Source: Pokkaliibacter sp046614695
GTDB lineage: Bacteria > Pseudomonadota > Gammaproteobacteria > Pseudomonadales > Balneatricaceae
DNA length: 64,000 nt
Assembly: GCF_046614695.1 (NCBI RefSeq)
Contig: NZ_JBKKHQ010000009.1
Coordinates: forward strand, 124,001 to 188,000
Direction: 5' to 3'
Position numbers and translations under genes: made by a program. Numbering within the stretch: the first letter of the stretch is position 1; each line of letters starts with the position of its first letter. The notes beneath the pieces were generated by a model that saw only the letters and a program-made list of their open reading frames with translations, did no database searches and had not been told where the DNA came from. Positions 27,030 through 35,636 of this stretch are shown here, piece by piece.

Positions 27030-27734
27030 ATGGAAGATATTATACGCACCTCTGAAATGCTTTCAGCTGTAAAGTGGTATTTTGAACTTAAAAACCTCTC
27101 ATTGCGAAACGCTATAACTTTACGATACCCCCTTTCTGTCGAAAACAAGAAAAATTTGCGGCAATATTATTCGCAGTATTTTGCTGGACTATTATCCGCA
27201 ACTGAGCTTTTTTTAGAAAGCAATTATCCCAATAACACCCACTTTCGGGATCTACTTTATAAAAATCTAAGTTTCGAAAACTTTCCAGATGGAAAAAATA
27301 ACTATAATTATCTTCGCGAACTACGCAATAGCATAATACATAGAGGACTCGATATTAGTTCTGCAGCGGATATCAATAATGACTTCCCACTTATAATCTC
27401 TCCATCACCAGTAACTAATCGAAGTGGAGCGGTATCTCATACCGCATTTGGCTATTATCTGATTGAGGTAATTGAGAAGAGCGAAAGAGCTATGAGAAAG
27501 AGTTTCCTTGAGCATTTCGAAGAATTTAACCTGCTGGACAAGCACCTTCCACAAGATAAATCCGTTGAACTAAGTGAGAAATTCATATCCAACTCCACAG
27601 TTATTCCTGACTGGGGAAAAGAATTAGCATTAACCTCTATCAAAGATATTAATCACGAAGAAGTTCATCTGGCATCGATGGACAGTCTAATCGAGACACT
27701 GAAAACCGATGTACTATCCAAGTACCTCGTCTAA
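27030..27734 (+). CDS. HEPN-like protein (Rx4H motif)
   Basis: A 234-residue, mostly helical protein. Its clearest mark is YLRELRNSIIHRG, an R-X4-H motif, the signature of HEPN ribonuclease or nucleotidyltransfer-associated domains common in toxins and abortive-infection systems. No other domain is recognised. The ATG at 27030 has AAAGGAA upstream; the in-frame ATG at 26988 lacks a ribosome site. It follows the DpnII-like gene by 100 bases in the same direction and shares its AT-rich composition. Related motifs occur by chance, so HEPN is a reasonable but unproven call. Confidence 0.55.
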   Translation: MEDIIRTSEMLSAVKWYFELKNLSLRNAITLRYPLSVENKKNLRQYYSQYFAGLLSATELFLESNYPNNTHFRDLLYKNLSFENFPDGKNNYNYLRELRNSIIHRGLDISSAADINNDFPLIISPSPVTNRSGAVSHTAFGYYLIEVIEKSERAMRKSFLEHFEEFNLLDKHLPQDKSVELSEKFISNSTVIPDWGKELALTSIKDINHEEVHLASMDSLIETLKTDVLSKYLV

Positions 27735-27809
27735 CAACTAGTTTTAATCGTTGTCTTTACTCATTGGGATCTGCTAAAGCAGATCCTTAGCTATAAAAAG
27801 AGGGGTTAA

Positions 27810-28589
27810 GTGGAAACTGTAGATAAAAGGTTTGTGTTAGTTGCTGATAATGGCGACAGACTTTATCCGTATAAAAAGTCTCAGAAAAGTACAGGGCGCT
27901 ACGGCTTCGCTTTAACAGAGCCAGGTGAACAAGATCGCCATGGGCAAGGTACATACACCGACAATATTGCTGAAGTAATCAATCGTGTTGTAAACGATGG
28001 CTGGAAGGTCAGGGCTAAAACCATCAATCAACAGCGTGGAGGTTCAATAGGATTAAATAAGCGCTCAGTACATGGTTACGAGATTGCCGAAGAGTTCGAG
28101 CATCTGGTTCAAGCAGCTGTTAAGAAGCCTCTTTCAATTTTAAGAACAGAAAAACAATCAGCTACGAAACCAAAAGAAACCTCAGAAGCGCTACAACTTA
28201 ATCAAGAACATCCAGTTGACGATGTGACCTTGAAGGCTATAAAAACACGGCGTGGTCAGCCAGAATTCCGAAAAGCTTTGCTCTCATATTTCGACGGGCG
28301 TTGTTGCATTACAGAGTGCGCCATTGAAGGAGTATTAGAGGCGGCACATATAGTTCCACATTCAATTGATAGCAACTATTCAGTATCTAATGGCCTTCTA
28401 TTAAGGTCAGATATCCACACACTATACGATCTAAATTTAATCGGGATAGACGAAACTGGAAGAGTATTTATATCTTCTTCTCTTAAAGAAAGTGAATATT
28501 GGAAATATAATGGCCTCGTTGCCTTGGATAGCATTCAAGAAATCATGTCGAATAATTTGAAACAACGCTTTCAATTTATGAAAAAATAG
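27810..28589 (+). CDS. HNH endonuclease
   Basis: A 259-residue protein. The C-terminal part is an HNH_2-type nuclease domain: RGQPEFRKALLSYFDGRCCIT, then AAHIVPHS, SNGLLLRSDIHTLYD; the His of AAH, the Asn of SNG and the His of DIH are the H-N-H residues. The N-terminal ~110 residues contain a basic region (KSQKSTGRYGF, QQRGGSIGLNKRS) with no family I recognise that may bind DNA. Start is GTG with AGGGG upstream. It closes the AT-rich cassette and is followed by a terminator; a restriction or defence role is inferred. Confidence 0.78.
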   Translation: METVDKRFVLVADNGDRLYPYKKSQKSTGRYGFALTEPGEQDRHGQGTYTDNIAEVINRVVNDGWKVRAKTINQQRGGSIGLNKRSVHGYEIAEEFEHLVQAAVKKPLSILRTEKQSATKPKETSEALQLNQEHPVDDVTLKAIKTRRGQPEFRKALLSYFDGRCCITECAIEGVLEAAHIVPHSIDSNYSVSNGLLLRSDIHTLYDLNLIGIDETGRVFISSSLKESEYWKYNGLVALDSIQEIMSNNLKQRFQFMKK

Positions 28590-28658
28590 CCAACAAGAGC
28601 GTAAGCTTGAACGCATTTTACGAAAGCGACACAAAAACCGTGTCTAGGCAGCCAATGT

Positions 28659-28686
28659 AAAAAAACCGGGAATCACCCGGTTTTTC
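28659..28686. terminator. Bidirectional terminator after HNH gene
   Basis: AAAAAACCGGG-AATCA-CCCGGTTTTT: a GC stem with A- and T-runs between the converging HNH and dkgB genes. Confidence 0.85.
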
Positions 28687-28695
28687 TTTGGTTAT

Positions 28696-29496
28696 TCAGT
28701 CCCATGTCGGCCCAAAGTCCGGGCTGACCAGTCGGTCGTCCCGGTCCAGGGTCGCCAACGCTGCCATTTCCTCATCGGTAAACTCCAGCGCCTTTGCCAG
28801 CAGGTTGATCTTCTGATGCTCAGGCTTGGTCGAGGATGGAATCACCACATAGCCCTGCTGCAGACCCCAGGCTAAAGCCACCACCGCCGGTGTGGTGTTA
28901 TAGGCTTCCGCCAGCCCTTTCAGCATGGGTTCATGCATCACCTTGCCGTACGCAAGCGGCATATAGGCTGTCAGTAAAATACCGTTAGCTTCGCAGAATT
29001 CGACAATGGGCCGGTTCTGCAGGAAGGGATGCAGCTCAACCTGATTAGTCAGGATGGCCTTGGCACCGACCGCATCAATGGCCTTTTTCATGTGGCTGAT
29101 CGTGAAGTTGGAGACGCCAATATTGGCGGTCAGCCCCTCCTCTTTCGCCTGAGCAAGCTGCGTCATATAGGTCTCGACCGGCACTTTGTCATCAGGCGAG
29201 GGCCAGTGAATCAGGGTGAGGTCGACTTTCTCGACCTGTAACTTGTCCAGACTTTCACGAAGGCTGGGGATCAGCTTCCCTTCTGCAAACTTGTCCGTCC
29301 AGATTTTGGTGGTGATAAAAAGCTCATCACGGGGAATGCCGCTGTCGGCGATGGCTTTACCGACCTCTTCTTCATTGCCGTAAATCTGCGCGGTATCGAT
29401 ATGGCGATAACCGGCTTTGAGCCCCGAGGCGACCGAGTCATAAGCGGTCTGTCCTTTGAGGCGAAAAGTCCCTAATCCAAGATGTGGAATCTGCAT
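28696..29496 (-). CDS. dkgB: Aldo/keto reductase, 2,5-diketo-D-gluconate reductase B type
   Basis: A 266-residue NAD(P)H-dependent carbonyl reductase, the same length as E. coli DkgB. Family elements visible: LGTFRLKG, GYRHIDTAQIYGNE (catalytic Asp/Tyr), LFITTKIW (Lys), LTLIHWPSP (His), GVSNF and the cofactor segment VIPSSTKPEHQKINL. The ATG at 29496 follows AGGAG; an in-frame upstream start would add about 35 residues without family support. The likely role is reduction of aldehydes or methylglyoxal-type electrophiles. It lies head-to-tail with an MFS efflux gene and faces a LysR gene. Confidence 0.88.
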   Translation of the reverse strand: MQIPHLGLGTFRLKGQTAYDSVASGLKAGYRHIDTAQIYGNEEEVGKAIADSGIPRDELFITTKIWTDKFAEGKLIPSLRESLDKLQVEKVDLTLIHWPSPDDKVPVETYMTQLAQAKEEGLTANIGVSNFTISHMKKAIDAVGAKAILTNQVELHPFLQNRPIVEFCEANGILLTAYMPLAYGKVMHEPMLKGLAEAYNTTPAVVALAWGLQQGYVVIPSSTKPEHQKINLLAKALEFTDEEMAALATLDRDDRLVSPDFGPTWD

Positions 29497-29619
29497 GGTT
29501 CTACTCCTGTAATGGTTGTCCTGTAGCGTGCGTCTTGACGCTGGCTGCCCGGCAGTGGACAGCCTTATCGTTAGGTGCGGGGAAGTCGCACTTCCCATCA
29601 TTGGCTAAACATCAATAAC

Positions 29620-30843
29620 TCAGGTCGCGGAGGAAATTTCTTCCGCCTTCGCCCCACGTTGAGCCGGGGCTTCGCCTGAAGTTGCTGCGGCCTTGGGATG
29701 GCGATGAGCAGTCCAGCTCAGCCCCCAGGCGGCAAGTACCAGTAGCGCACCGATCCACGGAGTGTTCATCAGGCCGAAGCGCTCCACTATCAACCCGCCG
29801 ATAAAGGCACCACCGGCAATCCCGACATTGAACGCCGCGATATTCAGGCCTGATGCGACATCCACGGCATGGGGGGTAAATACTTCAGCCTGTTTCACCA
29901 CCAGCACCTGAAGCGGTGGCACGTTACCAAAAGCGACGGCGCCCCAGGCCAATACCACCAGAATGGCCAGTAACGGATGCGGTGCGGCAAAGCCAAAAAG
30001 CACCAACACCAGCGCCAGCAAGCCAAACACCCACTTAAGTGCAGGCACGGCACCCAGCCGGTCAGACAGCATACCGCCCGCCAGATTGCCGATAGCCACG
30101 GACACGCCGTACACCAGCAATACCAGCGCCACGGCATTCACCGATAAGCCGGTCACCTGAGTCAGAATGGGTGAAAGAAAGGTGAAGGCGACAAAAGAGC
30201 CGCCATAGCCCAGCGCAGTCATGGCGTAGACTTTCAATAGTGCAGGCGTTTTCAGGACCGAAAACTGGCTACGCAGTGGCGCCGGATTCTGGGGTTTTGC
30301 ACCCCGTGGAATCAGTAGCGCACAGCCCAGAAAGGCAATCACGCCCAGCCCGCTGACCAGCGCAAAGGTCATCCGCCAGCCAAAATGCTCACCCACCCAG
30401 GTGCCAATCGGCACGCCTGTCACCAAGGCCACGGTGAGCCCGGTAAACATGATGGCAATGGCACGTGCGGCCTTTTCCTTGCTGACCAGTGAGGTGGCAA
30501 TGGTCGCACCGATGGAGAAGAACACGCCGTGAGTCAGCCCCGTCAGCACGCGAGCGCTGATCAGGCTGGTATAACCCGGCGCCTGCCAGGCCAACAGATT
30601 TGCCAGCGTGAAAAGCCCCATCAGGCAGAGCAATACGGTTTTGCGCGGCCAGCGTCCGGTGAGTGCCGTTAATACCGGCGCTCCGATGGCCACGCCAAGA
30701 GCATAGAGACTGACCAGCAGCCCCGCCGATGGCAGGCTGACGTCCAGATCCTGAGCGATACCGGGCAGCAGCCCGACAATCACAAATTCTGTCGTTCCGA
30801 TGGCATAGGCACTGATCGTCAGCGCCCAGAGAGCAAGAGGCAT
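29620..30843 (-). CDS. MFS transporter, DHA1/AraJ-type efflux
   Basis: A 407-residue, 12-helix major facilitator of the AraJ/YdhP group. It opens with ALWALTISAYAIGTTEFVIVGLLP and has the motif-A-like GRWPRKTVLL and RVLTGLTHGVFF segments. Members export sugars, arabinose-like compounds or drugs. It is divergently transcribed from a LysR regulator whose start is about 130 bases away, which probably controls it. dkgB follows in the same direction. Confidence 0.88.
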   Translation of the reverse strand: MPLALWALTISAYAIGTTEFVIVGLLPGIAQDLDVSLPSAGLLVSLYALGVAIGAPVLTALTGRWPRKTVLLCLMGLFTLANLLAWQAPGYTSLISARVLTGLTHGVFFSIGATIATSLVSKEKAARAIAIMFTGLTVALVTGVPIGTWVGEHFGWRMTFALVSGLGVIAFLGCALLIPRGAKPQNPAPLRSQFSVLKTPALLKVYAMTALGYGGSFVAFTFLSPILTQVTGLSVNAVALVLLVYGVSVAIGNLAGGMLSDRLGAVPALKWVFGLLALVLVLFGFAAPHPLLAILVVLAWGAVAFGNVPPLQVLVVKQAEVFTPHAVDVASGLNIAAFNVGIAGGAFIGGLIVERFGLMNTPWIGALLVLAAWGLSWTAHRHPKAAATSGEAPAQRGAKAEEISSAT

Positions 30844-30972
30844 AAGACATTCTCCCGTAACAAGTCAGGGTCATTGAGGTATGCCGCTATTGTGACGAGG
30901 GGATTACTTGCGAAAAACACACGAGTCAGCACAATACTTTTGCGTTCAAATCAAAAGTCTCAGGTGTGGTTA

Positions 30973-31887
30973 ATGCTTTCCTCCGATGAATTAACACTTT
31001 TTTCCACGGTCGTTCGCGCGGGTTCCCTGTCACGCGCCGCCGAGCTGTTGGGGCAAACCCCCTCGGCCATCAGCCGCGGGCTGTCGCGATTGGAAGAACG
31101 GCTGGAAACGACCCTGCTACAACGCACCACGCGACGCATGCAGCTCACGGAAGAGGGTGAAGTGCTTCTTCGCGAGGCCGAGCGCCTGCTGGAAGCCCTC
31201 ACGCAGGCAGAAGAAAGCGTGGTGAACAGTCGCCGCACGCCGGAAGGTCGTTTGCGCGTCGATGCCGCTGCGACCTTTATGTCCCATGCGCTGGCGCCGG
31301 TAATTGGAGAGTTTCGTCGCCGCTATCCGGGGATTCAGCTGGAGCTGACATCAACGGACAGCAATATTGATCTGCTGGAAATGCGCACCGATGTCGCCAT
31401 CCGCATTGGTTACCTGAAGGATTCCACCCTGAGCGCCCGCCATCTTGGTCAGTCACGCCTGCGGGTACTCGCCTCTCCGGCCTATCTTGCCGCAAAAGGG
31501 ACGCCCGCGACGGCGGATGAACTGAGTCAGCATACCCTGCTGGGCTTTACCCGACCGGCGCATTTAAACCACTGGCCCTTGCAAATTGAACGTGCAGGCC
31601 AGCTGCAGTCGATGCCGCCCATCGTGCCGGACGTGGCCGCCTCCTCTGGCGAAACCCTGCTGTCACTGGCCATTGCGGGGCAAGGCATTCTCTGTGTGTC
31701 GGATTTTTTAAGCCATGATGCCCGGGCGTCAGGGCAACTGGTGGAAGTGCTGAGTGCCTCAACCCGCATTGAGCATCAGCCAATTCATGCGGTGTTCTAT
31801 CGCAATACTGCGGTCAGCTCGCGCGTGCGGGCTTTTGTGGATTATCTGGCGACGACGCCCATGACCGGTCTTGAGCCAGCGCCCTAG
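30973..31887 (+). CDS. LysR-type transcriptional regulator
   Basis: A 304-residue LysR protein: the HTH (LFSTVVRAGSLSRAAELLGQTPSAISRGLSRLEERL) starts near the N-terminus and the effector domain follows from about residue 90. The ATG at 30973, with AGGTG seven bases upstream, places the HTH where the family has it; an upstream in-frame ATG at 30874 would add 33 residues and overlap the promoter region. Being divergent from the MFS gene, it likely regulates that gene and itself. Confidence 0.88.
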   Translation: MLSSDELTLFSTVVRAGSLSRAAELLGQTPSAISRGLSRLEERLETTLLQRTTRRMQLTEEGEVLLREAERLLEALTQAEESVVNSRRTPEGRLRVDAAATFMSHALAPVIGEFRRRYPGIQLELTSTDSNIDLLEMRTDVAIRIGYLKDSTLSARHLGQSRLRVLASPAYLAAKGTPATADELSQHTLLGFTRPAHLNHWPLQIERAGQLQSMPPIVPDVAASSGETLLSLAIAGQGILCVSDFLSHDARASGQLVEVLSASTRIEHQPIHAVFYRNTAVSSRVRAFVDYLATTPMTGLEPAP

Positions 31888-32031
31888 CCGTTAAACTCGT
31901 TCGAATATTTCTATCAAGCCCGACGAATTATTACGCTTTTATCGATTGTCGCCCGAATCTACTCTGAACAGCATCAAGTCACCACTCAGATGAGTGAACC
32001 TAACGACCGATTTCGATTCAGGAGCCGAATC

Positions 32032-32478
32032 ATGAGCAACCCCAACGTACTGACCGCCACACAGAACCCCTCACTGGCGACCCCCACCGTTAATCTGGTG
32101 GCCCGCGCCCTACTGGCTGCGCTCTTTATCGTCGCCGGTGTCGGCAAACTCGGCGCAGGTTATGCCGGAGTGCAGGGCTATATGGAATCCATGGGCGTAC
32201 CCGGCTTTATGCTGCCGCTGGTGATTCTGCTGGAAATCGGCGGTGGCGCGGCCTTGCTGGTGGGCTTTCTGACCCGCCCGATTGCTCTGATTCTGGCGAT
32301 TTTCACCCTGGCGACCGCGTTCCTCTTCCACTTCTCTCCTGAGAACAGCCAGCAGATGACCCAGTTTCTGAAAAACCTGTCCATTACCGGCGGCCTGTTG
32401 CTGGTGGCTTACCACGGTGCGCCGGGCTTTAGCCTCGATCACTTGCTGTTCGGCAAGCACGCTCACAAACTCGCCTGA
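32032..32478 (+). CDS. DoxX family membrane protein
   Basis: A 148-residue protein with four hydrophobic helices, typical of DoxX/DoxD (LVARALLAALFIVAGVGKL, GYMESMGVPG, LEIGGGAALLVGFLTR). The family is associated with redox and thiol stress in the membrane; the reaction is not established. The ATG at 32032 has AGGAG; the ATG at 31990 has no such site. The pirin gene follows 86 bases later in the same direction, a frequent pairing. Confidence 0.85.
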   Translation: MSNPNVLTATQNPSLATPTVNLVARALLAALFIVAGVGKLGAGYAGVQGYMESMGVPGFMLPLVILLEIGGGAALLVGFLTRPIALILAIFTLATAFLFHFSPENSQQMTQFLKNLSITGGLLLVAYHGAPGFSLDHLLFGKHAHKLA

Positions 32479-32564
32479 TTCGATCACCAGGCAGACTCAC
32501 GGCGCAGACGACTTTCCCCTCGCCTGCGCCGAACCACATCACACCCAGGTATTCCGGAGCCTTT

Positions 32565-33422
32565 ATGACCACCTCTACTCGAACCAGCCGCGAACTTGAA
32601 CAGCTGATCGCAGGTGTGCCCGCCTCTGACGGCGCCGGTGTTCAGCTTCAGCGCGTTCTCACCCAGGACCTGCAGAAGCGTCTTGATCCCTTTCTAATGC
32701 TGGATGAGTTCCGTTCAGATAACCCCGGCGACTACCTCGCGGGTTTCCCTGACCATCCGCACCGCGGCTTTGAAACCGTGACCTACATGCTTGCCGGCAA
32801 AATGCGTCATTTCGATAACAAGGGGAATGAAGGCTTGCTGGTCTCCGGCGGCGCCCAATGGATGACAGCAGGCAGTGGGTTGGTGCACTCCGAATTGCCC
32901 GAGCAGGAAGACGGCCTGATGCATGGCTTCCAGCTTTGGGTAAACCTGCCCGCCCAAAACAAGATGATTGACCCCGGCTATCAGGACTTAACGCCGGATC
33001 AACTACCGACCTACACCAGCGAATCTGGCGCACAGGTCACGGTACTGGCAGGTGTCAGTGAAGGCGTTGAAGGCCCGGTGCAGCGTCCGGATACTCACCC
33101 GCTCTATATCGATGTGCACCTGAGCGAAGGCACCAGCCACTGGCAGGACATTCCGGCCGGGCACAATGCCTTTGTGTATGTGTATGAAGGGGAAATCAGC
33201 ACTGGCGCCGAAGGCCGTAAGGTCGGGTTTCGCCGCATGGGCATTCTGAACAACGCCAGCGAGGCCACCGGTATTCAGCTCACCGCGCTGAAAGAAGCCA
33301 AACTGCTGATCATCGCTGGCCAGCCGCTACGTGAACCCATCGCGCAATGGGGGCCTTTTGTGATGAATACTCATGAAGAGCTGGAGCAAGCGGTGCGAGA
33401 CTTCCGCGCCGGCAAGTTCTGA
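32565..33422 (+). CDS. Pirin family protein
   Basis: A 285-residue bicupin. The N-terminal domain has the iron-site pattern PHPHRGFET and LVHSE (three His and one Glu) together with LLVSGGAQWMTAGSG. Bacterial pirins act as quercetin dioxygenases or as redox-sensing regulators; which one applies cannot be told. It has AGGTATTCCGGAGCC upstream and lies downstream of DoxX, so the two probably share a stress-related transcript. A terminator follows. Confidence 0.9.
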   Translation: MTTSTRTSRELEQLIAGVPASDGAGVQLQRVLTQDLQKRLDPFLMLDEFRSDNPGDYLAGFPDHPHRGFETVTYMLAGKMRHFDNKGNEGLLVSGGAQWMTAGSGLVHSELPEQEDGLMHGFQLWVNLPAQNKMIDPGYQDLTPDQLPTYTSESGAQVTVLAGVSEGVEGPVQRPDTHPLYIDVHLSEGTSHWQDIPAGHNAFVYVYEGEISTGAEGRKVGFRRMGILNNASEATGIQLTALKEAKLLIIAGQPLREPIAQWGPFVMNTHEELEQAVRDFRAGKF

Positions 33423-33442
33423 TAAGGCTTAGGTTCAGGCAC

Positions 33443-33472
33443 AAAAAAAGCAGACATCATGTCTGCTTTTTT
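33443..33472. terminator. Bidirectional terminator after pirin gene
   Basis: AAAAAAAGCAGAC-ATCAT-GTCTGCTTTTTT: a perfect stem with T-run on each strand, between converging pirin and map genes. Confidence 0.9.
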
Positions 33473-33545
33473 ATTGGTCGATGCTTTCTAGCCTGTTATC
33501 GAAGGGCCAGGTTATGGAAGGCGCTGGCCACGAAAGGATCGGGCC

Positions 33546-34334
33546 TTACAGCCCCAGCGCTTCGCGCTCTTCCTCACGCAGGGTCAGCACCTCGTAACCC
33601 TCTGCAGTCACGGCAATGGTGTGCTCCCATTGGGCAGAGAGTTTTTTATCTGCCGTCACGACCGTCCAGCCGTCTTTCTTGGTTTTCACCTTGGCCTTGC
33701 CCTGATTGATCATCGGCTCGATGGTGAAGGTCATGCCTTCGCAAAGCACCTCACCGCGCCCGCGCTGACCGTAGTGCACCACTTGCGGCTCTTCGTGCAT
33801 CTCACGGCCAATCCCATGTCCGCAATACTCACGAACAATGGAGTAACCGTGCTGCTCGGCATAACGCTGAATCGCATTGCCAACATCGCCCAGCGTGGCA
33901 CCCGGCTTCACCGCCTTGATTCCTTCCCACATGGCCTCGTAGGTTTTATCCACCAGACGCTTCGCCAGCGGGGATACCTCGCCGATCATGTACATTTTGC
34001 TGGAATCGGCAATAAAACCGCCCTTCTCCAGCGTGATATCAATATTGACGATATCGCCATCCGCCAGCAGCTGCTTCTTGGAAGGCACACCGTGACAAAC
34101 CACATGGTTAACGGAGCTGTTCAGCACATACTCAAAACCGTACTGACCCTTGCTCGCCGGACGGGATTTCAGATCGTGAACGATGTAATGCTCTACCAGA
34201 TCGTTCACTTCCATAGTGGACATGCCTGCCTTGATTTTGGTGTCCAGATAGGCGAACACCGAGGCCAGTAACCGGCCGGATTCACGCATCAGCGCCAGCT
34301 CATCGGCATTTTTCAAAATAATATCGTCGTCCAC
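33546..34334 (-). CDS. map: Methionine aminopeptidase, type I
   Basis: A 262-residue enzyme that removes the initiator Met. All five metal ligands are present in order: NIDIT (Asp), FIADSSKM (Asp), GHGIG (His), TIEPM (Glu) and WEHTI (Glu). Length and architecture match type I bacterial enzymes. The ADSSKM segment differs from the common GDTSRMF, and the gene is not beside rpsB, where the main bacterial map usually sits. It may thus be a second paralogue, a point only the rest of the genome can settle. The start at 34334 carries typical N-terminal sequence. Confidence 0.92.
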   Translation of the reverse strand: MDDDIILKNADELALMRESGRLLASVFAYLDTKIKAGMSTMEVNDLVEHYIVHDLKSRPASKGQYGFEYVLNSSVNHVVCHGVPSKKQLLADGDIVNIDITLEKGGFIADSSKMYMIGEVSPLAKRLVDKTYEAMWEGIKAVKPGATLGDVGNAIQRYAEQHGYSIVREYCGHGIGREMHEEPQVVHYGQRGRGEVLCEGMTFTIEPMINQGKAKVKTKKDGWTVVTADKKLSAQWEHTIAVTAEGYEVLTLREEEREALGL

Positions 34335-34457
34335 CTGCTTACTTCCTTACCTTGCGGCTGCCCGACAGTCGCGCACAACCAAAACCAGAATTGCGCCTAA
34401 GCGCCGAATGGTGGGCATTCTACACCCTGAGGAGGATGAGCCCTAACCTCGAAAAGA

Positions 34458-34481
34458 AAAGGCCGCCAAATGGCTGCCTTT
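34458..34481 (-). terminator. Minus-strand terminator
   Basis: On the minus strand AAAGGCaGCCA-TT-TGGCgGCCTTT is followed by TTCTTTTC, a good intrinsic terminator. It stands upstream of map, so it must end a transcript from the 34.5-34.8 kb interval. Confidence 0.65.
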
Positions 34482-34482
34482 A

Positions 34483-34796
34483 GCTTCAGTGTCTGCGCCG
34501 AAGGTAAAGCACAATCAGCAAGAGAGGCAGGCAAAAAATCCATACCCGGTTAACAAGAAAGAGATAAAAACCTTCCCAACAAATCCGTTCTCATCCCGCA
34601 TGATGACCGATCCACCGTTTATCTCTTTATCAACGAAGTAAGTGGTTAATGAAGGATGGCTTTTCCAATAAAAGGCATGAGCATGATTTTGTTTCAATTG
34701 CCCGTAGCAAGGTTCAACCTCCCGTCCAAACCCGCTAACCTGCCTTTCCACGAACGCCTGACACTTAATGCCGACTCCAGGGAAAGGATTCATCAT
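34483..34796 (-). pseudogene. Possible frameshifted small membrane protein gene
   Basis: A 93-codon minus-strand reading frame (34515-34796) is followed 33 bases later by a good terminator on the same strand. Near its end, another frame continues as a convincing membrane helix with a basic end (NRVWIFCLPLLLIVLYLRRRH, stop close to 34492). The pattern suggests one gene split by a frameshift, or a sequencing error. No ribosome site is clear and its start would overlap the divergent lysozyme-fold gene. The interval contains no other feature. Confidence 0.3.
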
Positions 34797-35382
34797 GTAT
34801 CCCGTTATCTATCCGAAGGATCAACACTCCAAAATTCGACTGGGCAAAAACTCTCACAGCGGTAACAGCGCGCCTGTGCTGCAAAATTCCCGTGAGCGTC
34901 ACCAAAGCATTATTGATGACACCCCCGCGCTTTTTAACATTGTCGACAACTTTGGGGCCGATGGCTCCGAGCCGATGATCGAGCTCAGCTATTTTGATGT
35001 GACCAAGGCTAATTTCTCCGCCATCAATGAAGCGGCGAATACGCATAACCTCGATGCGGACCTGATCCGCGCCATCATGTATCTGGAAACCACCCACGGC
35101 TATTACGACAAAATCTATCCGTGGCGAAACACCATCCTGCCGATGAATGTCAGCTACACCTACTGGAAGGATCTCGGCGTCGATGAGACTTTTCTGGAAG
35201 ATACCCGCAACAACATTGATACCGGCGCCAAAATTCTTAAGCGCATTCAGGACCGGGTATCTGACCCTTCCGTTGCAAAAATTGCCTCAATCTATAACTT
35301 TATGGGCAAGGAAATTGTGAGCGACTACGGTGCACGCGTCGCCACCATCTACCAGAAACAGCTATGGAAGGTGAACAAATGA
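34795..35382 (+). CDS. Lysozyme-fold (transglycosylase-like) protein without signal peptide
   Basis: A 195-residue protein. The first ~45 residues look disordered. Residues ~70-190 look like an SLT/lysozyme-type domain: DADLIRAIMYLETTHGYYD with E98 as the probable catalytic acid, then a helical part ending SIYNFMGKEIVSDYGARVATIY. It would cleave glycan strands of peptidoglycan. It has no export signal, so ordinary secretion is unlikely. The ATG at 34795 follows GGGAAAGGA. The next gene, a small membrane protein with a periplasmic loop, overlaps its stop (ATGA). That pairing resembles wall-targeting effector plus immunity; inference. Confidence 0.68.
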   Translation: MYPVIYPKDQHSKIRLGKNSHSGNSAPVLQNSRERHQSIIDDTPALFNIVDNFGADGSEPMIELSYFDVTKANFSAINEAANTHNLDADLIRAIMYLETTHGYYDKIYPWRNTILPMNVSYTYWKDLGVDETFLEDTRNNIDTGAKILKRIQDRVSDPSVAKIASIYNFMGKEIVSDYGARVATIYQKQLWKVNK

Positions 35383-35636
35383 CGTTAAAACTGAGACTTG
35401 GCCTCGCGGCGCTGGCAGGCGTGTTACTGGGGCTGTACATGGATTACGTTGCGGTTCAGCACAACCCGATGGAAGAGTTTTGTACCTACGTGAACGACCC
35501 CTCCGCCAGCGATAGCTGCACCCTGAATATCGCACCGCTGTTTGCCCTGTTCGCGACCTGGTTTGTCGCCGCCTTCGTGGTGATCTTCGCCCTGCTGACA
35601 CTCTATAAGCTGATCTTCCAGCGCCAGCGTCAATAA
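35379..35636 (+). CDS. Small two-helix membrane protein coupled to lysozyme-fold gene
   Basis: An 85-residue protein with two membrane helices (residues ~5-22 and ~52-80) joined by a ~30-residue loop carrying two cysteines (C35, C47), probably disulfide-linked if the loop is periplasmic. Its ATG overlaps the stop of the preceding gene and has GGAAGGTGA upstream, so expression is strictly coupled. I recognise no family. The topology fits a membrane-anchored inhibitor guarding the periplasm against its neighbour, like known immunity proteins of peptidoglycan-targeting effectors, but a holin-like or accessory role is also possible. Confidence 0.65.
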   Translation: MTLKLRLGLAALAGVLLGLYMDYVAVQHNPMEEFCTYVNDPSASDSCTLNIAPLFALFATWFVAAFVVIFALLTLYKLIFQRQRQ

